Positions 1 to 9,141 of a stretch of DNA of 64,000 nucleotides are shown in pieces. Location of the stretch: NCBI GenBank assembly GCA_017635465.1, contig JAGBLL010000041.1, positions 81,685-145,684 of the forward strand, in the 5' to 3' direction. Source of the stretch: Bacilli bacterium (GTDB taxonomy: Bacteria; Bacillota_I; Bacilli_A; RFN20; CAG-826). The notes under the pieces were generated by a model. That model had not been told where the DNA came from. It saw only the letters and a list, made by a program, of their open reading frames with translations, and ran no database searches. The first letter of the stretch is position 1, and each line of letters opens with the position of its first letter. The translations under genes and the position numbers were made by a program.

Positions 1-1214
1 ACGATTATTTCATCATCTAATAGTTTTTCAACGGGTTTAGGGTAAACAGTTGTTTTAATATCTTCAATCCATTCAAATTCATTGATATGGCGCGCACTGA
101 AACCTGGGATAGAGCTACGGCGATTACCATTTTCGATTACTAGCTCATTAGTGTCCACGAAAAATTTTTCAAAATTACAGTAATATGTAACACCAATATC
201 TTCTATATATTCTGGGTAAGTTTCTTTAATATCTTTGACTTCATAATAGCTAGCGGCGTATTGCCCCATAACACTGCTGCTTTTATCTTTTAAGGAAACC
301 ACCATTGAATTATCATCAACTACTTCTTTATAGGCTTGTTTGATATTGTCACCAATTGTATTTGATAAAGCAAAAGCAAGGCCAACACCAATGAGGCCTA
401 AAGAAGTCATCATGTAGCAAATGCCTGTTCTGATTTTCTTTTGTTTCATCGTGTGGAATGTATGATTGATTAGGAAACTATCAGGTATTGAAGGTTTACT
501 TTTAGGAACACCATTTTTAAGTACTGGCAAATGGTAATCTTCTTCATCAGCATTTTGCCTCACAGTAGACGCTATTTCTCCATCATCCATTTTAACTATT
601 TCATCAGCATATTTTCTTGTTAATGTTTGATCATGAGAAACTATGATGACTAAAGCCTTTCTAGAAATCTTTTTTAATAGATTCATAATCTCGATACCGT
701 TTTGTTCATCAAGAGCGCCGGTTGGTTCATCCGCTAAAATATAACGAGGATCGTTTATTAATGCTCTAGCAATAGCGACTCTTTGTTTTTCACCACCACT
801 TAACTTATTAACAACTTGTTTTTCTTTATTTTCTAACCCCACTAGATTTAACAGGTCTTTGCATTTTCTTATCTTCTTTGTCTTAGATAATGAATATAAA
901 GTTTCTAATGGAAACAACAAATTAGTTAGAACTGTCTCATTATCAAATAACTTAAAATCTTGAAACACAAAGCCATACGAATTTAGTCTTAACTGACTTA
1001 AATCGTTATCGCTTAATACTTCTATATTCTGCTTATCAACTTGAATAGAACCTTCATATGGTATAAGTCCTGCAATGCAGTTCAATAATGTAGTTTTACC
1101 AGATCCAGAAGGCCCATATATCACGGAAATGCCATGATTAGGAAACTCGTGATTTATTCTCTTTAATACAGCCCGTGTGCCGTATTTTTTATTCAGATTC
1201 TCTATTTTAATCAT
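1..1214 (-). CDS. ABC transporter, ATPase fused to FtsX-like permease (3' end outside window)
   Basis: The reading frame is open from an ATG at 1214 to the window edge, so the C-terminus is missing (about 404 codons present). The first 220 residues are an ABC ATPase: Walker A GPSGSGKTT at residues 34-42, signature LSGGEKQR, Walker B ILADEPTGALD and switch His in IIVSHD. A membrane segment follows near residue 270 (GICYMMTSLGLIGVGLAF) and then an extracytoplasmic region, as in MacB/FtsX proteins. The start overlaps the stop of the upstream homologous transporter (ATGATTAA), so the pair is translationally coupled and probably forms a heterodimer. MacB-type systems handle peptides, antibiotics or lipoproteins; the substrate here is unknown. 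Confidence 0.85.
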   Translation of the reverse strand, partial: MIKIENLNKKYGTRAVLKRINHEFPNHGISVIYGPSGSGKTTLLNCIAGLIPYEGSIQVDKQNIEVLSDNDLSQLRLNSYGFVFQDFKLFDNETVLTNLLFPLETLYSLSKTKKIRKCKDLLNLVGLENKEKQVVNKLSGGEKQRVAIARALINDPRYILADEPTGALDEQNGIEIMNLLKKISRKALVIIVSHDQTLTRKYADEIVKMDDGEIASTVRQNADEEDYHLPVLKNGVPKSKPSIPDSFLINHTFHTMKQKKIRTGICYMMTSLGLIGVGLAFALSNTIGDNIKQAYKEVVDDNSMVVSLKDKSSSVMGQYAASYYEVKDIKETYPEYIEDIGVTYYCNFEKFFVDTNELVIENGNRRSSIPGFSARHINEFEWIEDIKTTVYPKPVEKLLDDEII

Positions 1215-3318
1215 TGGTATTAAGCACCTCCTTTAATGAAATCTTTTTAGAAAACATAATTGGTAGGTAAGTCGCTATTAAACAAATAAATAGCGCTGAA
1301 ACTATAATTATTAAAGGGAACAAGAATGGTTTACCCATAAATGATTTAAAAGGTATATCCACGATATCGATAAGCGTTGTGAAATGTTCAATTAATGAAT
1401 TAAGCGGCTTTTCTATAAAAGTAGTAATAATAAAAGATAAGACTAGAGAGATAATACCTAATAAAAAATTCTCGAATAGATATAAGGCTGCAACATCGTC
1501 CATTTTAGCGCCTAAACTTAATAAAACCGCTGATTCTTTAATATCTTCGTTATAAGAAGCAAAAGAAATAATACCGATAATCATCATCGTACCCACTAAG
1601 GAGATAACTAGGAATACTTCCATGCCTACACTAGCAGCGTCAACTAATTGAAATAATGTTTCTTCGATAGTTAAAGCGTTTGAATTAAGAGAATATTTAT
1701 CATTTAATTTCTCTTTCATCTCCTTTAACTTATAGACATCTCCACTATTTTTAAGAAAAACTTTATGAGAATAAGAAGTAATAAATTCGTTATCTTGAGC
1801 GAACATTATTCTTTCTTTCCAACTTATTTGCCCTTGATATTCAGATAAATTATTAAGAAATGTCTCATTTAGATATTTATCAAGAGCGACATATGGATAA
1901 TAGATTTTTGGAGTATTCAAAAATGTTAACTCTTTAACAACACCAACAATTTCCACTAATCTATCGTATGTAAAATAATCAGTAATATATGGTTTTTCTA
2001 AATCATCAGTGTAATAAGTAACGGTTTTGTTATCTTTTAAATGAAGATAAAGATGAAGAGGATCGCTCTTTGTTTCTTTTTTCAAATAGTCATAAGCAGT
2101 TTGATTTATAACTACTTGATTAAGAGTGTTAAATGAAGGTATCTTCCCTTTTACTAATAGTGATTTATCAATCGAAGAATCAATAAAAGAGTAGACAGGT
2201 GTATATGTTAAGCCTTGTATTTCATCTTCATTGATAAATGTTTCCAAAGCGGGAGAAACTAGATAATCATAAGATAAACAATAATGTAAAAAGTCGTATT
2301 CATATTTTAATTCTTGTATCTCTTCTTCGCTTGAACGTAATGTCTGAATCAAAGTAATTGGAGATTCATCACTTTTGATTTTGTTTTCTTTACTAATAGA
2401 AGCCACACCATAATCAAATTGCTTCTCTGTAGAAACACTTATTGAATGATGAGCACCATTAGAAAAACCAAAAATAATCATGCTCGCTACTATGCCAATC
2501 ATCAAAGCGAATAATGAAAATATATTTCTTTTAAATCTTTTAATGAAATTAGAAGCAATTATTTTGTTATACCAATTTGGATTGCCACTGAGATTTCTTT
2601 TAACTTTATTATCATTTCTTCCACTTATTAATCTTACTTTTTCATCATAGATAACCTTTCCATCCTTCATATGGATAATGCGGTCACTATATTGCCTCGC
2701 TAATTGTTCATTATGAGTAACCACGATTACTAAAGAATGCTCACTAGCCTTTCTTAATGATTCCATTACTAATAAAGCATTATCTTTATCTAACGCTCCT
2801 GTTGGTTCGTCCGCTAATAAGACTTGCGGTTCATTAATAAAGGCTCGCATAATAGCGATTCTTTCTTTTTCTCCACCAGATAATAAAGAACATCTTTTAT
2901 TTAGTATTACTTCATCTATTGAAAAATCATCAATTAAAGAAAGCACTTTTCTTTTTGCTAACGAAAAGCTATCTCCTTTTAACAAACAAGGAAGCATAAC
3001 GTTATACAAAGCTGTTTGATTTTCTAAAAGATGATAATGCTGAAAGATATAGCTAACAATGTTTTTTCTAAAAAGAGTTAGTTTCTTTTCTTTATATTTA
3101 GCAATATTGTCTCCATTAAAATAGACTACCCCATTACTTGGATCATCTAATTTTCCTATTAGATTTAATAAAGTGGATTTGCCACTTCCTGATTTACCTA
3201 AAATACTCACTAATCCTGTTTCAGGAAAAGATAAAGTAACATCTTTTAAAACGTATTTGTTTTCAGTTTTGTTAACTTTGTAGCATTTAGAAACACTGTT
3301 TAATTCAATTAAGGCCAT
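1207..3318 (-). CDS. ABC transporter, ATPase fused to FtsX-like permease
   Basis: This 703-residue protein has an N-terminal ATPase (Walker A GKSGSGKST near residue 40, signature LLSGGEKER, Walker B VLLADEPTGALD) fused to an FtsX-type permease. One membrane helix lies near residue 270, an extracytoplasmic domain of about 280 residues follows, and three helices close the protein. The layout matches MacB-like mechanotransmission exporters, often linked to bacteriocin or antimicrobial-peptide handling. It is the upstream member of a coupled pair with the gene ending at the window edge. Its leader holds a hairpin whose 3' arm carries the ribosome-binding sequence, and the promoter-like GGACAAAATT-N11-CCTAC element shared with recA and a small gene at 43 kb. 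Substrate unknown. Confidence 0.9.
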   Translation of the reverse strand: MALIELNSVSKCYKVNKTENKYVLKDVTLSFPETGLVSILGKSGSGKSTLLNLIGKLDDPSNGVVYFNGDNIAKYKEKKLTLFRKNIVSYIFQHYHLLENQTALYNVMLPCLLKGDSFSLAKRKVLSLIDDFSIDEVILNKRCSLLSGGEKERIAIMRAFINEPQVLLADEPTGALDKDNALLVMESLRKASEHSLVIVVTHNEQLARQYSDRIIHMKDGKVIYDEKVRLISGRNDNKVKRNLSGNPNWYNKIIASNFIKRFKRNIFSLFALMIGIVASMIIFGFSNGAHHSISVSTEKQFDYGVASISKENKIKSDESPITLIQTLRSSEEEIQELKYEYDFLHYCLSYDYLVSPALETFINEDEIQGLTYTPVYSFIDSSIDKSLLVKGKIPSFNTLNQVVINQTAYDYLKKETKSDPLHLYLHLKDNKTVTYYTDDLEKPYITDYFTYDRLVEIVGVVKELTFLNTPKIYYPYVALDKYLNETFLNNLSEYQGQISWKERIMFAQDNEFITSYSHKVFLKNSGDVYKLKEMKEKLNDKYSLNSNALTIEETLFQLVDAASVGMEVFLVISLVGTMMIIGIISFASYNEDIKESAVLLSLGAKMDDVAALYLFENFLLGIISLVLSFIITTFIEKPLNSLIEHFTTLIDIVDIPFKSFMGKPFLFPLIIIVSALFICLIATYLPIMFSKKISLKEVLNTND

Positions 3319-3366
3319 AAAAAATCCCTCTATATGTTTAGTAGGGGGATTTTTCTAATTTTGTCC
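3316..3366 (-). promoter_or_regulatory. shared GGACAAAATT-N11-CCTAC element and RBS hairpin, copy A
   Basis: On the minus strand GGACAAAATT (3357-3366) is followed after exactly 11 bases by CCTAC (3341-3345). A hairpin follows (ATCCCCCTA pairing with TAGAGGGAT, one mismatch) whose 3' arm contains the GAGGGA ribosome-binding sequence of the ABC transporter. The same spacing recurs upstream of recA and of the 99-residue gene. Promoter or RNA-element function is inferred. Confidence 0.5.
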
Positions 3367-3375
3367 GAAAAAATT

Positions 3376-5004
3376 TTAATGATCTAATTTTTGATCATAT
3401 GGCACATCTTCCATTTTGACCGCTGCTGGGACTTTTGGAAGACCTGGCATTGTCATTATGGCACCAGTTAATGGAACGATGAAGTTAGCGCCTGCTGATA
3501 GTCTTACTTCACGAATAGTAACTGTGAATCCTTTTGGAGCGCCTAAGACTTTTGGATCATCAGTTAATGATTGCGGTGTTTTAGCAATACAAATTGGAGT
3601 CTTATCAAACCCTAATTCAGTGAAGTCTTTGATTTGTTGTTCCGCGACATCGGTATAAACAACTTCACCCGCACCATAGATTTCTTTACAAATTGTTTCA
3701 ATCTTGGCTTTGATTGGAAGATTAACATCATATAAAGGATGATAATGTGATTCTTTTGTTTCAAGAATATTCATGACCGCTTTAGCGAGTTCCGCACCAC
3801 CTTTGCCACCATCAGCGAAGGCTGAACAATATGCATGAGCATAGCCATTTTCTTCACACCACTTGCTTAAGAAAGCGGTTTCGGCTTCAGTATCAGAAGC
3901 GAAATGGTTAATGCAAACTACTGCAGGGACCCCGTATTTTTCAACATTCTCGATATGTTTCTTTAAATTGCAGACACCATTTTTAAGAGCTTCAACGTTT
4001 TCATTAGCGAGTTCTTCAAATGGTTGACCGCCATGCATCTTTAAAGCTCTAATAGTAGCAACAACGACCACTGCATCTGGTTTTAAACCTGCTACACGGC
4101 ATTTAATATCTAAGAATTTTTCTGCACCCAAGTCAGCACCGAAGCCAGCCTCTGTAACTACAACTGGAGCAAGTTTTAACGCCATCTTTGTAGCAATGAT
4201 TGAGTTACAACCATGAGCAATATTAGCAAATGGTCCACCATGGATAATTGCTGGGTTACCTTCTAATGTTTGAACGAGGTTTGGATTAAGTGCTGTAATC
4301 ATAAGTTTCATGATCGCGTGGCTGATTCTTAATTCTCTTAAATAAACTGGTTTGTTATCAAAATTATAAGCAACAATAATGTTATTAATTCTCACCATGA
4401 AGTCATCAACATCTTTGGCTAAGCAAAGAATGGCCATTAATTCACTAGCGACTGTAATAACGAATTCTTCTTGCCTTGGAGCAACTTTAGTTTCACCTTC
4501 TGAAACAGTTACTCTTCTAAGCGCTCTATCGTTCATATCAAGCGCTCTCTTCCAGAGAATTCTTTCTGGATTAATATTTAATGGGTTACCTTGGAAAATA
4601 GAGTTATCGATGCAAGCAGCAATTAAGTTTATAGAACTTGTAAGAGCGTGCATATCACCTGTGAAGTGTAAGTTGATGTCTTCACTTGGAACAACTAAGG
4701 CTTTGCCACCACCAGTAGCGCCACCTTTAATACCAAAGACAGGGCCTAATGATGGTTCTCTTAAACACACTAATGATGGAACGCCAATATAACGTAAGCC
4801 ATCATGCAAGCCAATTGAAGTAGTTGTTTTACCTTCACCAGCTTTAGTTGGTGTAATTGCGGTAACTAATACTAATTTACCGTTTGGACGATCTTTTAAT
4901 TCGTCCATAATTTTTAAGCTGATTTTAGCCTTATCATAACCGAAAGGTATGATGTACTTTTCATCAACATTAATCATTTTTGCTACATCGAAAATGTTTC
5001 CCAT
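3376..5004 (-). CDS. fhs: formate--tetrahydrofolate ligase
   Basis: This 542-residue protein is close to the family's usual 556. It condenses formate with tetrahydrofolate using ATP to give 10-formyl-THF for purine and fMet synthesis. The P-loop TPTKAGEGKTTT is at residues 51-62, followed by the conserved LREPSLGPVFGIKGGATGGG stretch. GAGGTG lies 5 bases before the ATG. The gene is 20 bases downstream of tcdA and probably in the same operon. In this fermentative setting it links formate to one-carbon metabolism. No acetyl-CoA pathway genes are visible here, so an acetogenic role is not supported. Confidence 0.97.
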   Translation of the reverse strand: MGNIFDVAKMINVDEKYIIPFGYDKAKISLKIMDELKDRPNGKLVLVTAITPTKAGEGKTTTSIGLHDGLRYIGVPSLVCLREPSLGPVFGIKGGATGGGKALVVPSEDINLHFTGDMHALTSSINLIAACIDNSIFQGNPLNINPERILWKRALDMNDRALRRVTVSEGETKVAPRQEEFVITVASELMAILCLAKDVDDFMVRINNIIVAYNFDNKPVYLRELRISHAIMKLMITALNPNLVQTLEGNPAIIHGGPFANIAHGCNSIIATKMALKLAPVVVTEAGFGADLGAEKFLDIKCRVAGLKPDAVVVVATIRALKMHGGQPFEELANENVEALKNGVCNLKKHIENVEKYGVPAVVCINHFASDTEAETAFLSKWCEENGYAHAYCSAFADGGKGGAELAKAVMNILETKESHYHPLYDVNLPIKAKIETICKEIYGAGEVVYTDVAEQQIKDFTELGFDKTPICIAKTPQSLTDDPKVLGAPKGFTVTIREVRLSAGANFIVPLTGAIMTMPGLPKVPAAVKMEDVPYDQKLDH

Positions 5005-5024
5005 ATTTGCACCTCTATTTGTTT

Positions 5025-5705
5025 TTATTTGATATCTATTATGCTATTCAAAATAAATTTTGCAATAGTTAATCCTGCTGAAGAAGGGACCATCATTGTG
5101 GAATATAACTTTTCTCCATTCTTTTGTGGTATTTCTTCAGAGATAACTGCGTTAATTAGACTTAAATCTAATCCCGCCTTCTTGGCTTCATATCTAATCT
5201 TTTTCGCTAATGGATCATTACGAGTTTGATTCAATTTACTAATGCGAACTTGTTCTGGATTAAAGCGATTAGCCATGCCTAAAGACATAATTGCAGGAAT
5301 GCATAATTGTTGTGCTTTTTTAGCAATGAATAATTTTCCATCAACATCATCAATAGCGTCCACGATAAAATCAAATGGTTGGTTTGAATCATAGTCTTGG
5401 GCCTTACCGAAAAATGTTTGTATTTCTGCTTCTGGATTAATAGCAAGAATTCTTTCTTTAGCAGCATCAACTTTGTTTCTTCCGATATCTTTACTGGTAT
5501 ATAAGATTTGTCTATTTAGATTGGAAGGATCAACTTTATCCATATCGATGATAACAAAGCGTTTAAAACCAGTTCTCGCTAAAGCTTCAAGAGCGGTACC
5601 ACCCACTCCACCTAAGCCATATACTGCAATGATTTTATTTTGGATTTTATTAAAAGTTTCTTCGCCCAATAAACCAATTGAACGGGCAAATATATCTTTA
5701 TTCAT
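5025..5705 (-). CDS. tcdA: tRNA threonylcarbamoyladenosine dehydratase (ThiF/E1-like)
   Basis: This is a 226-residue E1-like adenylating protein. It has a nucleotide-binding glycine motif (GLGGVGGTALEALAR, near residues 30-44), the following acidic strand FVIIDMDKVDPSNLNRQ, and a late RNDPLAKKIR segment typical of TcdA/YrvM. TcdA cyclises t6A37 to ct6A in ANN-decoding tRNAs using ATP. The family is usually 250-270 residues, so this copy is compact. Its start overlaps the end of miaA by 8 bases, placing two tRNA position-37 modification enzymes in one coupled unit. A sulfur-carrier adenylyltransferase is less likely, as there is no rhodanese domain and no thiS/moaD neighbour. Confidence 0.88.
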   Translation of the reverse strand: MNKDIFARSIGLLGEETFNKIQNKIIAVYGLGGVGGTALEALARTGFKRFVIIDMDKVDPSNLNRQILYTSKDIGRNKVDAAKERILAINPEAEIQTFFGKAQDYDSNQPFDFIVDAIDDVDGKLFIAKKAQQLCIPAIMSLGMANRFNPEQVRISKLNQTRNDPLAKKIRYEAKKAGLDLSLINAVISEEIPQKNGEKLYSTMMVPSSAGLTIAKFILNSIIDIK

Positions 5706-6579
5706 GTGTTGCCTCTTTCAAGAGTTCTTCTCTATTTAAAAATTCTTTGCATGGTAATTGATGCTTAAAGAATGTTACTTGCCTTTTAGCGTAGTTTCTT
5801 GTTCTCTTTTTAATGAGTTCTTTACATTCTTCTAAAGTGCATTTACCTTCTAAATAATCAATCACTTCTTTATAGCCAATTGCCGCTTTTGCGGTTAACG
5901 ATAACTCGTATTTATTTAATAATCGCTTAACTTCATCCACTAAGCCGTTATCAAACATTTGGTCGACACGGGCATTAATATTCTCATACAATTCTTCTCT
6001 ATTTGGATTGATAAAATAGAATCTAACGTCTTCATCTTTGAAGAATAAAGCATGTTCTTGCTTATCAATGCTTTCAGATTTATTTGTTTCGTGAGTTCTA
6101 GCGATTTGTAGGGCTCTTATGACTCTTTTACGGTTATTCATATGAATGGTTTCAGTTGCCTTGATATCGACTTGCTTTAACATTTCATAAAGTTCTTCGT
6201 TGGATAACTGTTCTAGATCAGAAATATCCGCTTCTTCTTCATCTTCAAAAACATAATCATATAAGGCGGCTCTAATGTATAAACCTGTGCCACCACAAAC
6301 GATGATTGTTGGATAATTGTTTTTTAGTTCTAAATAAGTCTTTCTAAAATCTTCTTGATATTCTTTAACGGAATAAGTTTGGTTTGGTTTAACAATATCT
6401 AAGAGATAGTGCTTCTTATATTCTTCACTATCCTTTTCCACTTTCGCAGTGCCAATATTCATTTCATCATATATTTGAAATGCATCAGCGTTAATAATTG
6501 GAGCGTGATAAAAATCCGCTAATTTAATAGCCAATGAAGTTTTACCACTACCAGTTGGTCCAACAATTACTATTAACAT
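5698..6579 (-). CDS. miaA: tRNA dimethylallyltransferase
   Basis: This 293-residue protein transfers dimethylallyl from DMAPP to A37 of UNN-reading tRNAs (i6A), the substrate of MiaB encoded just upstream. The P-loop GPTGSGKTS is at residues 7-15. Further marks are the INADAFQIYDEMNIGTAK and GGTGLYIRA motifs and the C-terminal RNYAKRQVTFFKHQ. The -10 hexamer TATAAT (6586-6591) lies only 6 bases before the ATG, with no ribosome-binding sequence, so the mRNA is probably leaderless. A terminator for the preceding gene sits directly upstream. Confidence 0.96.
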   Translation of the reverse strand: MLIVIVGPTGSGKTSLAIKLADFYHAPIINADAFQIYDEMNIGTAKVEKDSEEYKKHYLLDIVKPNQTYSVKEYQEDFRKTYLELKNNYPTIIVCGGTGLYIRAALYDYVFEDEEEADISDLEQLSNEELYEMLKQVDIKATETIHMNNRKRVIRALQIARTHETNKSESIDKQEHALFFKDEDVRFYFINPNREELYENINARVDQMFDNGLVDEVKRLLNKYELSLTAKAAIGYKEVIDYLEGKCTLEECKELIKKRTRNYAKRQVTFFKHQLPCKEFLNREELLKEATHE

Positions 6580-6585
6580 GCTGCT

Positions 6586-6591
6586 ATTATA
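6586..6591 (-). promoter_or_regulatory. -10 hexamer of miaA (leaderless-type)
   Basis: TATAAT on the minus strand ends 6 bases before the miaA ATG. Transcription starting about 7 bases downstream would begin at the start codon. No good -35 was seen. Confidence 0.5.
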
Positions 6592-6618
6592 ACAAAAAAT
6601 GCGATTTTATTCGCATTT
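6592..6618 (-). terminator. terminator of the ymdB-miaB-ylbF unit
   Basis: AAATGCGA pairs perfectly with TCGCATTT across a 6-base loop, followed on the minus strand by a T run. The left arm overlaps the stop codon of the YlbF-family gene. Confidence 0.7.
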
Positions 6619-6898
6619 ATTTAATTATAGTTTCGATTGTTTTTAATAATTCATACAAAGCTTCTTTGCTCGCTTGGTAATTAACTACGATTGGATGATT
6701 ATCATAAAGAGCTTGTAAATTATTAGCTTCTTCATATTTTCCTTTAGCCTTGAGGTTAGCGACGTTGTGTTTTAATTCAATCACGTCTTCGCTATTTTCC
6801 AGTAAGGACTTATATTTGAGATATTCCTGCATCTCAAGGGTTTCATCAATGCTAGCCTTTAATTCTTTAGCTTTTTCTAAGACTTTATCCATTAACAA
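6617..6898 (-). CDS. YlbF/YmcA-family small helical protein
   Basis: This 93-residue, mostly helical and charged protein carries the spaced pattern of the Com_YlbF family (E-x-Y-x2-Y-x4-L in EYLKYKSLLEN, later NNLQALYDNHPIVVNYQ). In Bacillus, ymcA (ricA) follows miaB directly, as here, and RicA with RicF and RicT modulates RNase Y maturation of mRNAs; rny is only 2 kb upstream. RicA homologues are usually about 140 residues, so this one is shortened, and no partner genes are in the window. The start overlaps the end of miaB by 14 bases. Assignment rests on synteny plus a weak pattern. Confidence 0.7.
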   Translation of the reverse strand: MLMDKVLEKAKELKASIDETLEMQEYLKYKSLLENSEDVIELKHNVANLKAKGKYEEANNLQALYDNHPIVVNYQASKEALYELLKTIETIIK

Positions 6899-8324
6899 TT
6901 TCTCCCATTAATGAATACGTATGAGATTCGTTAATTTTTACTTTAACAATCTTGCCCACCATTGATTCATCACCTTTGAAGTGGACTAACTTGTTTTCTT
7001 CTGTATAACCAGAATACATGTCTTTATCGGTTTTACTAACGCCATCAACAAGAACATCGAATGTTTGGCCCACTAAAGACTGACTATGCTTTTCAATATG
7101 GACTTCTAGATGTTTCACTAATTCCATAAATCTAGCGGATTTTGTTTCTTTAGAAACGTTATCTTTAATTTTCGCAGCGGGTGTACCTTTTCTTGGCGAA
7201 TAGATAAATGTAAAAGCGGCTTCATATTTCACTATATCAACGATTGATAAAGTGTCTTTAAATTCTTCATCTGTTTCATTTGGGAAACCCACGATGATAT
7301 CTGTGGACAACGCTAATCCAGGAATCTTTTCACGCATTTCTTTAACTAAAGCAAGATAAGTTTCTCTTGTATATCTTCTACCCATCGCTTTTAAAACACG
7401 GTCATTACCGGATTGAACAGGTAAATGAATGAACTTCATGATATTTGGATATTTAGCAATGACATCAATCATTTTTGAGGAGAAATCCCAAGGATGTGAT
7501 GTGGTAAATCTAAGTCTAGGAATACCTAATTTCGCTACCGCTTCCATTAAATCCGCGAAGTCTTTGCCTTCATCAAGATCTTTACCATAAGCATTAACGT
7601 TTTGCCCTAATAATGTAATTTCTTGATAACCATTATCGATTAATTGTTGGCATTCATTGATGACATCTTCAAAGTGTCTACTTCTTTCTTTGCCTCTTGT
7701 ATAAGGAACAATGCAATAAGTGCAGAACTTATCACAGCCATACATGACATTAACATAGGCTTTATATGTGTTATTGCGGCAAGCAGGTGTAATTTCAATA
7801 ACTTCACCTGGTTTACTTTCGATAGCGACCACTCTTTCTTGGTTCACTCTTGCTTCATAAACTAGAGAATATAATTGAGCGATTTCATGTGTACCAAAAT
7901 ATAAATTAACTTCTTTAAATGTTTCCATTAATTTATTTAAGATTTCTGGCTGTTCAACCATACAACCACATATCGCTAAAACTAATTGTTTATTCTTTTG
8001 TCTTAAGTGTTTAAGATTACCAATTTCACCATACACTTTATCTTCAGCATTTTCTCTAACAGCGCATGTGTTAATGATGATTAAAGATGCTTCTTCTGGT
8101 TTATCTGTGTAGATGTAGCCAACATCTTCTAATAAGCCACGCATTGTTTCTTCATCTCTCACATTAGCTTGGCAGCCATATGTATGGATGTAGTACTTTT
8201 CGCCTTTAACGATGGCTTCTAATTGTTCTTTTTTATCAAATGTAGCGGGCATGAAAACAGTGGCAGCTTTTTTACGAGATGCCGCTTTCAACATATCAGG
8301 AGTGTTAATAATTTTTGTTTTCAT
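6885..8324 (-). CDS. miaB: tRNA-2-methylthio-N6-dimethylallyladenosine synthase
   Basis: This 479-residue radical-SAM methylthiotransferase adds the methylthio group to i6A37. The N-terminal UPF0004 domain has the cluster cysteines in YGCQANVRD (C51), NTCAVRENA and ICGCMVE. The radical-SAM motif is CDKFCTYC (C-x3-C-x2-C) in YGCDKFCTYCIVPYTRG, and a TRAM domain forms the last 65 residues. It depends on Fe-S clusters, for which a SUF operon lies 16 kb away. It sits between ymdB (1-base gap) and the YlbF-family gene (14-base overlap) in one operon. Confidence 0.97.
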   Translation of the reverse strand: MKTKIINTPDMLKAASRKKAATVFMPATFDKKEQLEAIVKGEKYYIHTYGCQANVRDEETMRGLLEDVGYIYTDKPEEASLIIINTCAVRENAEDKVYGEIGNLKHLRQKNKQLVLAICGCMVEQPEILNKLMETFKEVNLYFGTHEIAQLYSLVYEARVNQERVVAIESKPGEVIEITPACRNNTYKAYVNVMYGCDKFCTYCIVPYTRGKERSRHFEDVINECQQLIDNGYQEITLLGQNVNAYGKDLDEGKDFADLMEAVAKLGIPRLRFTTSHPWDFSSKMIDVIAKYPNIMKFIHLPVQSGNDRVLKAMGRRYTRETYLALVKEMREKIPGLALSTDIIVGFPNETDEEFKDTLSIVDIVKYEAAFTFIYSPRKGTPAAKIKDNVSKETKSARFMELVKHLEVHIEKHSQSLVGQTFDVLVDGVSKTDKDMYSGYTEENKLVHFKGDESMVGKIVKVKINESHTYSLMGEIVNG

Positions 8325-8325
8325 A

Positions 8326-9111
8326 CTAATTACTTTCTACATAATAAATTGGGAATATTTGCTTTGCAAGTCCACTGATATCATCGACATCAAGAACAAC
8401 TGCAGAGAAGACTCCCCTGCCTTCATCTGGAGTTTGAAATTTACTTTGTTTGCCGTAGATAATCTTTTCTACGACAGTTTCTTTAGTGCAGCCTAAGACA
8501 CCATCCACAAATCCAGTCATGCCAACATCACTAATGAAAGCAGTGCCATTTGGTAAGATATGAGCGTCGTTAGTTTGCACATGTGTATGTGTACAAAGAA
8601 CAGCGCTGACTTTACCATCTAAGGCAAAGGCTAATGATTGTTTTTCACCAGTGGCTTCAGCATGGAAATCAATAATGTGAATAGTTGCAGGTTCTTCTTC
8701 GCTTAATAAATTAATAATTGAATAATAAGGAGCGTTTACTTCCTCATTCATGAATGCACTACCGAGGATGTTTGTTACTCTAATAGAAACACCATTAACT
8801 TCAAATACCACACTACCTTCGCCTGGGAATGGTCTTAATAAATTGTATGGTCTTACTAAACGATCAACTTGATCAATATAGCGAAGAATTTCGCTTTTAG
8901 ACATGTAGTGATTGCCTAATGTGATAGCGTCAACACCTGCATCGAGTAATTCGAAATATTGATTTCTTGTTAAACCTTTACCATGTGAAGCATTCTCACC
9001 ATTAGCAATAACAAAATCAATATCGTATTTTTCTACGTAATAAGGAATTTTTTCCTTAAGCATGCGTCTGCCAACGCGACCGACAACATCACCGATAAAT
9101 AAAATTTTCAA
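8326..9111 (-). CDS. ymdB: YmdB-family metallophosphoesterase
   Basis: This 261-residue protein has the metal-binding motifs of the YmdB family: GDVVGRVGRR at the N-terminus, ANGENASHGKG, TLGNHYMSK, IDFHAEATGEK and THTHVQTND. Bacillus YmdB hydrolyses cyclic nucleotides such as cAMP and influences biofilm and motility decisions. It lies 30 bases downstream of rny, the same neighbour as in Bacillus, and 1 base before miaB, implying co-transcription. Confidence 0.93.
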   Translation of the reverse strand: MKILFIGDVVGRVGRRMLKEKIPYYVEKYDIDFVIANGENASHGKGLTRNQYFELLDAGVDAITLGNHYMSKSEILRYIDQVDRLVRPYNLLRPFPGEGSVVFEVNGVSIRVTNILGSAFMNEEVNAPYYSIINLLSEEEPATIHIIDFHAEATGEKQSLAFALDGKVSAVLCTHTHVQTNDAHILPNGTAFISDVGMTGFVDGVLGCTKETVVEKIIYGKQSKFQTPDEGRGVFSAVVLDVDDISGLAKQIFPIYYVESN

Positions 9112-9141
9112 ATTGTAATCTTTCTATGAAATAGGGTTCAA

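Noticed and set aside
4379-4792. 137-codon plus-strand ORF
   Set aside because: It is antisense to fhs, an intact and well-recognised gene.
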